Part shown: in pieces, positions 35,019 to 45,595 of the stretch
How the letters are laid out: every line of letters starts with the position of its first letter
How positions within the stretch are numbered: position 1 is the first letter of the stretch
Source of the DNA: Zantedeschia hybrid cultivar
Lineage: Eukaryota > Streptophyta > Magnoliopsida > Alismatales > Araceae
Reading direction: 5' to 3'
Assembly: GCA_030544215.1 (NCBI GenBank)
Contig: JARZZO010000003.1
Coordinates: forward strand, 36,832,379-36,896,378
DNA length: 64,000 bases
Notes under the pieces: model-generated
Seen by the model: only the letters and a program-made list of their open reading frames with translations
What the model was told of the DNA's origin: nothing
Database searches by the model: none
Translations under genes and position numbers: made by a program

Positions 35019-38000
35019 CTACAGCTTGAAAACTTCACTGGATAATGATTCAAGAAGGCCTTGGAAAATCAGAAGATCATCTTTATGTCTGTGTAAACTA
35101 TGCCTTAAAGTTTCCAGCTCGGCTTTTGAAGCAGCTAGTTCATCCTCTAAGCACTGAATATTTTCCACCAACAAGCCTTCTTTCTGTTCGAAGCTAGCTA
35201 TTTCTGCTTGTTGTTGTGAAATTTGAAGAGAAACAGGCTGCATCTGCAAGGTATATTCATGCCGCTGAAGAGACAAGGCTTGGTGATGATCTTGTATAAA
35301 TGATTGAATATATTTTTGACGCTTGAAAATTTTCAAAGCAGTGGATGCAATAGGAAGCCACTCATCCAAAGAAGCTCCTACTAGATGAATCCATGTAGTC
35401 ATGCTCTCAATTTGCTGGTGAAGAAGATCATATGATGAACTAGGCTGCCGACGCATTATTTGTCGTAAAAGCTTGATATTGGCGCCAAGGACATCAATAC
35501 CCTGTATGCCTGAACTAGCAGGAATAGAAGGGATAGCAATATGCACAGATTCATCCACTGAAGTCCAGTCCATGATTGTTTGACAGGAAGAGGAAGACAC
35601 TGAACTGGATGAAGGTTCGGTAATAGAAGGGGCAGATGTGACAGCTACAATGCTTGATATGGCTGGGGGGCAGGTCACTTTCTGTAAGTTTAGCTGCAGG
35701 CAGAGCAATTATAAAGGCGGAAGGTCCGGCTAAAGTAATTGGCTCAGAAGAAATCTGTACAAGGGATGATGTGCATATATGAGTCACAATATCAATAAGC
35801 CGAAGAATATGTTCAGCAGAGTTTAATCTACAGGGGACAGGGCGGGATACTATCACCTGTTGACTCGGTGAACTTGTTCCCGAGTCAACCCCGCCATGCT
35901 CTGAAGTAGCCACAATATCCGCAAGATCAGGAGCTGAAAGTTCCACGGTCTTGATAGCCGAGAAGGTAAAGTCCTCTGTCGAAGTTATGACAGTTGGAAC
36001 CATTGAAGTCTTTTCTGGTTCTACATCTTCAGCAAAAACAACTTCTGCCACTTCAGAAGAAGAAACTGGCATGGAGGCCGATATTTCAAAATCCATGTCC
36101 CTTTCAGTCGGGACATGAGGAATTTCCATCCTTTTCGCATGAACCGGGGATGCCTGATATTCAAAATATATACAAGTCGAGCTTAAACGATGGAAAAAGC
36201 AGAAAAAATGTGGTAAAGAGAAATTACCATAGCAAACTGCACTGTTTCGACATGATGAGTCTTTGATATCAAGCCCTCAGTTGCTTCAAAACCTATATGG
36301 TCAAAGTCAGAAATTCAGTAGTGAAATGAAATCACTATTGCTATAAGTCTCAGAAGGGTTACCTTGGTCCCTTGGGGGCGACCAGATAGTTGTCTCTGGC
36401 AAAGCTTCACTACTAATGTGTTCAGTAGTATGGGAAGAAATAGAAGGTGAAGGAGGAATGCCGCTTATTTCTTCCACACTGCAAGAAGTATCATCAGTTT
36501 CTTCTTTCCTTGTCTGAGCCAATAATCTTGAGGATTGGCGTTTGGGCAGTACAATCTTTTCAGGGGGGACAGACTCTTTGGGCCCTTTGCGAAATCTTTT
36601 TGCAACTTGCTTAACCCTCCCTGTAAAGGAAACAAAAGGAAGTTGTTCATCATCAATGTCAAAATTCTGAAAGGCATAAATCAAAAGCATAATGCATACC
36701 ACCCTTGGCTGGGGATGGAGAAACCAGGGCACTTGCCCGCTTGGCAGTTTTTGCTATGAAAGCTTCAAATTCAGCAAGCACCGACAAATTGACAGGAGGA
36801 AGAGGTTCAGGGGCAGGCTCTTGTCTCTTCTTTGTACGTGCCTCTTTGGCAGCGGCAACCGCCCTCCCTATAGCACTGACCTCCACAGGGAATGCGGCGG
36901 TTGATGCTTTAGAAGGCACAGGAGGAAAGAAAGATGGTCTCTTTGCAATAGCCACTATCCTCCGATGCTGTTGAGTCAGATATTTGGCCGATGGCACTAC
37001 AAGAATATGTAAAAGAAGAAATCAATTTATATAAGCAAAGAAAAGGCATAAAGCTCAAAAGAAGTCAAGCACAAATACATATACTTACATCAATCACCTT
37101 CATAACAGTTTGATAAAGGCCAATATTCATATATGGAAGACTTATCTCTAAGCGAAGCCTCCTTCACAATATACGACATCATTCATCGTCTTTGCTTGAG
37201 AAGCTAGGCTACTGAGATCATAATGCTTTTTATCGCTCAAGCAAATGCCCAAGCGCAAAGCATCAAGTCCACACCCATCTATATGATCCCAAGAAGCGGG
37301 TAGTTTTGCATCCAACATACCCTACGCAGTGGAATCCTGGGATACACCACAGTATTTCAAAAGGGCAAGTAGCCAGCTAGTGCCCTTGTAGAAATCAGGT
37401 TTCTCTTCCTTGTGCGGGACATAAAATCTTTGAATACCTGAGAGACTCTTAGGAGCTTGCTGAGAATCTTTGCCACTGATATCTTCCTCTTCCGGGAAAT
37501 CGACATCGGGACAATCTTCAGAGGTCACAGAAATATTAAATTCCTTCAAGAAGGCCCCCTTTAGCTCTTCGGTATCCAGCCTTGTCAACTCTGGATCAAT
37601 CAAGGATAAAGAATCTCTGTGACGAGCCTTATAAGCTGCTCGTCTCTCTGCATATTTAGCAGCATTCTTGTCGTCTAAGAAGTGCAGATAATGGAACTCT
37701 ATATTATAAGGGATTTCCCGTTGGGTCACCTAGATTTTCTTCTCAGCATTGCTCCAACATTGGGTCCTCTCCTGGCTATAGATATTGGTGCGCATTCGCC
37801 ACCATCTAACATATTCACATGTCACACGAGGAGCATGGACAACAGAAGAAATTCTGAAAGAAACATTTTCAAATCGGTGGAAATACTCCCACTATTCACG
37901 GGCCCTCTGCAGTCCGCTGGAGCCTAAAAGATGGCGGTCAGGAAGCTGAAATATGTGATCACAAGAAGGAATGCACTGATCATATCCAAAATTCCGGCCG

Positions 38001-39948
38001 AAATGGAAAGGATAATAGGGCTCTAAATGAACTACAGATCCCTTCCGGTATACCAAGACACTAGGTCTGATGGATAGAAGCCATGATCTAATCTGACTAT
38101 CCAATGCAGATTTCTTCAGTAGCTGCTTGGTCTGAGAATGGGTGAACTCAACAGGATTACCCTTGGCAAATACTTTAAAGGGGCTCATTGGAGGACGAGA
38201 ATTGGCAGTATGCTTCCAAAAACGTAAGTCCCCCTCAGTTTTTCGCCTGGTGTCAGTCAAGATACCGTGAATCTCATAAAGTTGCTTCTGGGTATCCTCT
38301 CCATCAACACTTGCATATTCAATCATGCGTGGAAATATGCGAGGGGAAGCCAAGCTCTTCGGGGCAGACTCTGAAAAAATAGAAGCCACCCAAACATTGA
38401 AGAAATGAATGGGACCCACAACATTAAATTCTCGTGGTTTCTCCTGCTCAACCACTTGGCCAAGAGTTTTGAAAATCAGGCACAGAGTAACTGGAGCTAG
38501 AGACAGTTTAATTTCCCAGGCTAATTCACAAGCTCCATAAAGAGTCTCAGGACGAATTACTCCCTCATCCCCCTGAGGAATAGCAAAATTCGAAAGCCAG
38601 TAGGCCAAGTATGCTGCTAGATGGGTATTTCTATCCAAGTCCAAGGGATTGGCATCTTTCTTGTGTTCCTCAAAGATGATATCAGGATATCCCTTTCGGT
38701 GCCTGGCTGTCTGCCCCATGAAGACTGGAGTCTCACTAGCCCAGGAAAGTCTGTATATCGAATGTCAACATTATGAAAGAAACGGAGCCAGACAACTCCG
38801 CGGACCTGTGTCATCTCTCTACGGGATCTCTTTTTCAGAGACTCTTCACCAAAAGCTAGAATCATGTAAGCCTTGAGGAGGAATTTGTAAGACCTCCAGG
38901 TTGCATAGCGGCCCTTGCCGTCTGTTCTGTCCTTGACAATGTCGAGATGGCATATTTCTTCATAAGGCTCTCTGTCAATGGGCAAGCCAGAAAGCTGATG
39001 TAAAGTCCATAAATCCAGAGATGTCTCTCCTTCCGGAGTATAAAAGGTATTGAACTCCTTTATGAATACCTCGATCATGCCACAGCAAAGGCCTTTAAAG
39101 ATCGGATATCGGAATCGAGCGGCATACACACTACCGAGAAGATCCACTCGGCTCAGCAAATCATGGTAATGTTTCAAGACATAATCAGTATACACTACAA
39201 AATATTCTCTGAAACTGTGGCCGGATTTAAGCTTCAAGTCGCCAAACCAGCCCATTGCTGCCTTCAATCTAATCCTTATGGCTAAACAGTCGAAAATCAA
39301 TGGCTCTTCTCTGAAGCCCCATTTACATGGAGAAAGAAATAGCCCATGCCGCCTCTGTTTCGAGTCTGGGATACCTCTGTCATAGTCCCACTTGGTAGGA
39401 ATAAATGAAGGTGAGTGGGTCAGAATGTCGTCCTGAGGACGCATGATATTAGTCCTACTGTGCATGAGCATGTCTCTAGCATAACCCAGTTTGAACAAGG
39501 ATTCGCCGCAGGTTACAGTTCTCCTCAGGTTGTCTCGAAATTTCAAAATGGCATCCTCAGTATAAAAAGCCCTCCTTTTAGAATGCACTCCATTGACCTT
39601 GAAGTCAAGTAAGAAGTCGTACAAATGCTAATCACTGGGAAAGTGAACTGGATAATCTTTGTTCCGTCTATATTTATAGAATCCTTCCGAAAAGACAAGT
39701 CAGCTCTCATCAACCATGCCATTTGTTTCATCGGCAAAGGGATGGGCCAAGACGGCACCTTCAAAAAATTGTTGCAGTTCACTGTCCTCATCTATGCTTG
39801 CTGCAGGTGTCAAGTAAAAGAGACTTATCACAAGCCCACTCTCGTCAGCCATTGTAGGAATCTGTTCAGAAGACCCTGCCGGAGAAACTGGCACATCATT
39901 ATAAATAGCCTCGGGCATCACAGCTTTGTCTTTCGAGAAGCCATTATA
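35019..39948 (-). pseudogene. Antisense gene of element B1: plant mobile domain-like protein, spliced and broken
   Basis: The main exon starts after an acceptor TTCTTTTTCAG at 39949 and runs to about 37089 (donor GTAAGTAT). Its mobile-domain part contains TSLDLWTLHQLSGLPIDREP near 39020 and THLAAYLAYWLSNFAIP near 38600, which resemble the plant mobile domain. Later exons follow acceptors at about 36997, 36670, 36283 and 36152. The C-terminal part (35700-35019) is Gln/Glu/Leu-rich and looks like a coiled coil. Breaks: frame changes near 39700, near 38690 and in a run of C near 35670; in-frame TAG at 37894-37892, near 37732 and at 37324-37322. The layout (mobile domain, Ser/Thr/Pro-rich middle, coiled coil, reverse strand, between pol and 3' LTR) parallels antisense gene 1 of element A. 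A first exon near 40267-40061 is possible but unproven. Confidence 0.65.
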
Positions 39949-41156
39949 CTGAAAAAGAAGAGACAACAAGTAAAAATCAAATGCAAAAAGCCCTTATAGA
40001 AAAAGAAAATTATGTCGAAATTTCGGTAGCATCTCTCCTTAATGGAGGGCTGTTAAAATTTTACCAAGAACCATCCGGGATAGACCGAGATGCTCCAATA
40101 AGCAGAAAACCCATGTCAAAGACAGAGGGGTGTAGACATGGCATTCTAGTGACCCAATTCCCGAGAGCCGAGCTACAACCGGGACTAGGCACTGACGATG
40201 CAGCCCCAGGGATTGTTCCGAAGGGAACTGCCAGGGTCAAACAGCAGGTACGCTGAAGAAGAGCCATCCGACCTGCAGTGCTACAGTAGTGAGTCTGCGC
40301 CTACTATAGATGGAAGGGTCCAAAGTCGATTTTTTGCAAAAAGAAGACAAAGAAAAAATGTTAGAGCATCAAACGAGATAAGAGAGACCCTCTTCACTCT
40401 CCCCTTGCCCAAATCCATGGCGGCCAACGGTACCCAATCAGTCCCACCGGCCAAAAAACCAAAGAAAGGCTTCGCCTTTTACCTGAAAAGCCCTGGCACG
40501 ACAGCACCGCTTCTCCAACAGCAGTGGTGCTTTCCTCAAGCCCCTGTGATGCAGCCAACAAAGAAGAAGCAAGGAAAGCCAGGTCTGCGGTTTCAAACCT
40601 AGTAGGCCTTACACCCACAGGCGATGGCGATAACTCTCCCCAACAGGGTTGCAGTGTTTGTCACCGACAATGGGGAAAGAAGCGACCGGCGTGCTAAGCA
40701 AACGGCACCCCCCAAGCGGCGGAAGGCCAACGCGCAGACAGCGGCGGTGGCACCCCCCGAAGACCCTTGTGGCTTCGGTCACAGGCAAGAACGAAGAGGA
40801 GGAAGAGCTCAACGGCGGTGATCTGCGGCTGCAACGGCTCGCTTCCGCGGCTCCAACAGCTTCGTCCACCGGCGATGGCAAGAGGAAGAAGAGGAAGAGG
40901 CGGACTGGCGCTCGGAATCCCCCAGCGCAACAGCAAAAAGCAAAGAGAATCCCGCCCCCTTCTCTTTTTATAACCAACCGGGCCGGTTTTTGAAGCCCTG
41001 GCCGGTCCAAGGTCCGAACCGGACTGAACCGACGCAGACTCAAGGGGCTATGTCTTCTCTTTCAAACTCCATGGACCCCAGCCGGGTTTAGAGTCCAAAA
41101 CTAGCGCAGACTCAAAAGGGTCATGTTGCCAAGCAAGCTATGGCTACCTGAAGCTT
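39949..41156. other. B1 region upstream of its antisense gene
   Basis: It should hold the promoter and 5' UTR of the minus-strand gene. A GC-rich block lies at about 40620-40990. GAGTCTGCGC (40291) and its complement-type forms (41032, 41104) match the hairpin motif of the B LTR, and the GTGCTACAGT next to 40291 also matches the LTR at about 54263. ORFs here are not convincing. Confidence 0.5.
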
Positions 41157-41161
41157 AAGAC
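41157..41161. repeat. Target-site duplication of D, left copy (AAGAC)
   Basis: AAGAC, repeated at 50675-50679. Confidence 0.9.
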
Positions 41162-42715
41162 TGTTAGTTTTAGGTGGCCTACAAGCCAATCTGACTATGT
41201 AAATCTCGTTCATTTATTAATATAATGGCATAATATTCATTATGTGTAAATCGCATTAATTATCGTTTCATAATGAAGTCCGTGAATATGTGATATAGTG
41301 ATCAGATTATGATGAGATCATACTAATAAGACTAATCACTTAAACACACATATTCTTAATCGTTCCTAGTCGGAGGATATCCGAGAAGGACATCAGATAT
41401 CCAGTTAGACTAGTACAGATTACTCCTGCTCATATGATGAGGGTGACTGATCTCATAAGTCACTTGTGTAGAGACACTAAGGCGAATCTGTAGGTGCTCA
41501 TTGGAGAATGAGTTCATTGAACTGATCCGACTGAATCGCTGGATGGTATTGTACCTAACTGTCAACCAGCTTGATTCTATTGTCGCAGTTGCGTGGATGG
41601 TCCTCGGACCTGAGACACCAAGGACACCTTGTCGGTGGACTTCTGTGCTTTGACCTTGGTTTACGAATCTCTAGCCACGGGATTCTAATACGCCAAGGAT
41701 TGCGTACAGCGGAATACCATCGAAGGGAATTGTGTGTCAATAAGGAATCATTCGCTCTCGGTACTTAGAGAGAGAATGCTCTAGGAAGAATGCGCGGAAG
41801 TCCTTGGCCAGGGCGGATGATAATATCGGAAAAGGAGTTTTCTGATATTCATCAGCGGCATCCAATCTAAGTGAGTCGACCGGTTAGGGTTTGACAGCTC
41901 ACCATGCCCTGAGTTGACTCGAGAGTATTGTACGAATGAAGGATTATATCCACGCGGTAACTGTCGGCGGAAAGGTTCTAAGAGTGGGTTACTTAACCCC
42001 AATACCTTCCGGGTTCACGCGGTGTTGCTTGGCACCCAACGTGATCGGAGGCCCGGTCGAATTCGATGTGCGACATCAATTCGATTGATTAATTAATTAA
42101 TAAAGGGTTATTAATTGATTAATAAAGCCAGTGAGGAGTCATTGGGCTAGTTGGGCCATTAACTGGACTGGTACTTGTGCCTAGAGGGTCGCACACAAAT
42201 GATTCTCAAGGCGATGGATAAATAAGTGGGTTTTATATAAACTGGGGGTTTTTATGAAAAACCGCGCGGTTAGTATAAAACATAGCGAACGGGCTGAGCA
42301 GGCCAAGTTGCTGCTAACCCTAGCCACCCCTCCTCTGTTTCTCTCTCTCTCTGGCATCCAGACAGATCCAGATCTGCTCCGCCGCTTCTCCGAATCCCGT
42401 TCGACGGAAAATCGTCCGCGCATTGCGGCGATCATTGCGGCGACCGGCGGAGGTTTCGTGGGCTGCGAAGAACGAGGAATGTGAGGATATCCTTCGCGAG
42501 GAGGATCGCGTGGACTTCGCTAGAGGCCGGGCGCTTGCGCGGCTTGCGGTGTCGCACCGGTGGAACCGAACGGCTGCGGATTCGAATCCGCACACGGTGA
42601 GAACTTCGATTATCCGATAATCGATTTTTTATTTTCGAAACGGGAACGGATCGCTGTTTTAATATTTTATTTTCCGCTGCGTGAGCCATCCAAAGAAACC
42701 CAAGAAAACCCAACA
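41162..42715 (+). repeat. 5' LTR of D
   Basis: Begins TGTTAGTTTTAGG and ends AACCCAACA. TATA box TATATAA at 42234-42240. Possible donor ACACG|GTGAG at 42597, at the position equivalent to the C1 donor. Confidence 0.95.
42234..42240 (+). promoter_or_regulatory. TATA box of the D 5' LTR
   Basis: TATATAA in GGGTTTTATATAAACTGG, conserved at 50193-50199 in the 3' LTR (TATATAAACCGG). A CTCTCTCTCTCT tract follows at about 42340. Confidence 0.65.
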
Positions 42716-42716
42716 G

Positions 42717-42732
42717 TGGTATCAGAGCCAGG
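42717..42732 (+). other. Primer binding site of D (initiator tRNA-Met)
   Basis: TGGTATCAGAGCCAGG one base after the LTR end, identical to that of C1. Confidence 0.9.
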
Positions 42733-44589
42733 TTCCACTGTTTCTCGTCCCGTTTCGGTCTCCGAATTGATTTTTCCTTTAATTTATTCCATGCTTAGAA
42801 TTTGTTAATAAATGGATCCCTGTTCATATGATGAACTGAAAAATAATTAGATTACTTTTATTCTGTTATTTTTGGAATTTTAATGGGGTTTAATATTGTT
42901 CTTCGTCGGACGAAGAATCGCGCTTCATGGCGGCTTCGTCTGGACACCCCAAGTGTTGGGGAGGTGGCACGGACCTTAAATCCCTTTGCGGATATCCCTC
43001 CTCACCACCGGACCGGTGGCCAGTGCCCGAGTAGCCTCTGGAAGTGGCCGGAGGAAGCCCCACCTTCCTCATCTTTACACGGTTTTGTGAAAACCAGATT
43101 TAAAGGGGGAAACCAAAGACTCGACTTGCTTGCAGAGGGCACCTCCGGCGAGCCCACTGTCGCCGGAGTTGTTGCCGGCAGGGCCGGACGGCGCCATGCC
43201 GCCGGTTGCAGGCCGCCGGCCGCCACTGTACGTCCCCCCCCGCCACCGGCCTCCACCACCTACCTGTTAGGGTTTTCAGGTGCACAGGGGGCATCGGGTT
43301 GGAAGAAGTAGGGGACCGGCCTGGGCCGGTTAGCGGGCGGGCCGGGCTGGCTGAGCCGGCCCAAGGGACCTGGGTTCCCAACCTGGACCGCCTTGGCTCG
43401 AACTAGGGGGCCCTGGTTCGAGCCTTGGCCGAACCTGGCTGAGCCCATTCAGCATATATTCACCCCTATTGAACCCTAAATTTAGCCCATTAAAAAATAA
43501 TTGTAAATTGGATTTTAATTTAAATTCAAAAATAGTTTTTGAAATATTTATATTATTATTCAATATTATTTAAATGGGCTTATTAATGATTTATGAATCA
43601 CTTTAATTAACATTTAGTTGTTAATTGATTAATATTAATTGTTAGTTTAATGGTTAAACTAATAATTAATTTTAATAAAAATAATTTAATGGTTAAATTA
43701 GTAATTAATAATTATTAGTCTAATAGTTAGATTACTAATTATTATTTCAACTAATTGTTAATTAATATGTAAGTTAATTGTTAATTTAAGAGTTAAATTA
43801 ATAATTAACTTAGATAATTAATTTAAATGTTAAATTAGCAGTCTTTAATTATTAATTGTTAGTTATTAATTTAAAGGTTAAATTAATGATTAACATTAAT
43901 ATTATAAACTAATTGTTAGATTAGTAATTATTAATTAATTAAGGTTAATTGTTAATTTAAGTGTTAAATTAATAATTAATTTTAAATTAACTAATCTAAT
44001 TGTTAGATTATAGTTATTAATTAATTAGTGTTAATTAATAATTTAAGTGTTAAATTACTAATTAACATTAATTAACTAATCTAAGAATTAGATTAGTAGT
44101 TAATTAATAATTAGAGTTAATTAATAATTTAAGTGTTAAATTGTTAATTAACTTTGTTGGACTAGTCTAAGAGTTAGATTAGTCATTAATAATCTAATTG
44201 TTAGATTATTAATGGAGTTTAATCTAAGTGTTAGATTATTAGAATTGTTCTAATTTGCATAGAATAATATGGAATTATTAATTTGGATTGTGTGCACATG
44301 TGATGTGTGTTTTGATGCTTTCAAATTTGATTTAATTGCATGTTAAGTTAGTTAAAAGTGTTTTCGAAATTCAAACACTAATTTTGATTGGATCCCATGT
44401 TTTTTGAAAGCCAAAATGATATATTTTGAAAACTCTTTTATTTTAGCCATGTGATGTTCTGAATCATATGTGGGATGTTTAAAACACACCGTGGTCATGG
44501 ATATGCACTTATTTAATTGTTAATGTGATGAATGATGTGTTTGTGTGGATCGTGGATGAATGATGGATGTTTATTAATTGTTAATAAAT
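42733..44589 (+). other. D leader, first part: GC-rich block then TTAATTA satellite-like block
   Basis: A GC-rich block lies at about 42950-43440. From about 43590 to 44240 short variants of TTAATTGTTAATTTAAGTGT and TTAAATTAATAATTAA repeat over and over, a degenerate AT-rich array. Non-coding. Confidence 0.65.
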
Positions 44590-44607
44590 AGAGATCTGCG
44601 TATCTCT
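44590..44607 (+). other. CTGCGT-loop hairpin in the D leader
   Basis: AGAGAT-CTGCGT-ATCTCT. Same loop as the two C1 hairpins (28351, 28462), with a covaried stem. Confidence 0.6.
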
Positions 44608-45091
44608 CCCTCTCCCATTCTCTGATGTATTTCTACCTCCCTTTCTCTTGTACTCGCCATAAGGCTCTCTTCTAATTACATGTAATTCTAGAATTAATAT
44701 AATATGATCGAGGCAACCGAGGAAGGAGCGAGGACGATCCACTGCTGCAATCAGGAAGGCGAAAATATGCCTATGTGTTTGCAGGATATTTAATATAATT
44801 GTTGTGTTAGATTGTGTGTGCGTTTGACTGTTGGCTCCAGTCGAACCAACTGTGCTATCCACAACCACACTAATGACATGTATGAGATGCATTGTTTTCT
44901 TTTTATTATGAATCAAAGCAGGTATAGTATTTACTAAATATATACAATATATTTTTATACTATCACCTAGGAGAGACCAAGATAAAAGTCATCTAAATAC
45001 CCTCAGATAAACTCTAAGCCGTAACGCGAGTAGTTAAGAACTTACCACGTGGTCCACCATCGTTATAGTCATAGGATTCGAATTACTTTAG

Positions 45092-45410
45092 GCAGGTTTG
45101 TTGTGCTATCCACAAGGCCTGCTTAATTGGGAGGAGAAACTGTGGCTATGGCATTAGATGCCTATATGATCGGGGTAGAGGAACCATGTAGCTTTGTTGT
45201 GTTATCCACAAGGGCTGTATGCAAATCTATGCTCGTCGCGTAATAATGGTTAGCTTAGACCAAGATTAATGGTTTGTTGTGCTATCCACAAGGCCATTAA
45301 ATCTCTGGGGACCGAAGCCATGATCAGATATTGCAAGGAGTTGCAAGTCCCATGAGTTGGGTGCTCTCTGATTGTATTACAGTTTGTTGTGCTATCCACA
45401 AGGCTGTAGT
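45092..45410 (+). ncRNA. Four-hairpin leader RNA array of D (constant tip, variable stems)
   Basis: The tip TTTGTTGTG-CTATC-CACAAGG occurs at 45097, 45193 (loop TTATC), 45273 and 45383. The enclosing stems differ in every unit: GCAGG (45092)/CCTGC (45118); CATGTAGC (45185)/GCTGTATG (45214, two G-T pairs); TTAATGG (45266)/CCATTAA (45294); ATTACAG (45376)/CTGTAGT (45404, one G-T pair). A partial tip (CTGTGCTATCCACAA) lies at about 44849. Compared with C1, the tip is kept (one base longer loop) while all stems changed yet still pair. Confidence 0.75.
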
Positions 45411-45439
45411 GCAAGTCATTGAGATTCTGATCCCCACTA

Positions 45440-45485
45440 GGAGACTGTCGGCGTCTCCCGTTCTGTATAACTGAGGGTTATACAG
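45440..45485 (+). ncRNA. Two conserved hairpins before D gag
   Basis: GGAGAC (45440-45445)/GTCTCC (45453-45458), then CTGTAT (45463-45468)/ATACAG (45480-45485). Homologous to 29219-29265 in C1, with a compensatory T-A to C-G change in stem 1. Confidence 0.7.
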
Positions 45486-45595
45486 TCCGTCGAAAATTAG
45501 TGGGAGTTAAACTTGAACAAAAGACCATGTCTTGTTTTAAATTTTAATAATTGAACATCTGCTAAATAGATTTTACTTATCTCCTGTAGGGAATT

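Larger units (their letters stand above)
42597..45589 (+). other. Possible leader intron of D
   Basis: Donor ACACG|GTGAGA in U5 and acceptor TTATCTCCTGTAG|G seven bases before the gag ATG at 45596. Mirrors 26636-29359 in C1. Inferred from sequence only. Confidence 0.35.

Noticed and set aside
40061..40267. Candidate first exon of the B1 antisense gene (MGFLLIGASRSIPDGSW end)
   Set aside because: The downstream GTAAAA donor does not give a consistent phase with the exon at 39948; left unassigned.
40609..41043. Minus-strand 144-codon ORF rich in Ser, Arg and Pro
   Set aside because: Lies in a GC-rich block upstream of the B1 antisense gene, has competing ORFs in several frames and no domain.
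42254..42620. Overlapping ORFs at the end of the D LTR (and 50213-50579)
   Set aside because: Present in both LTRs, mutually overlapping on both strands, without domains.
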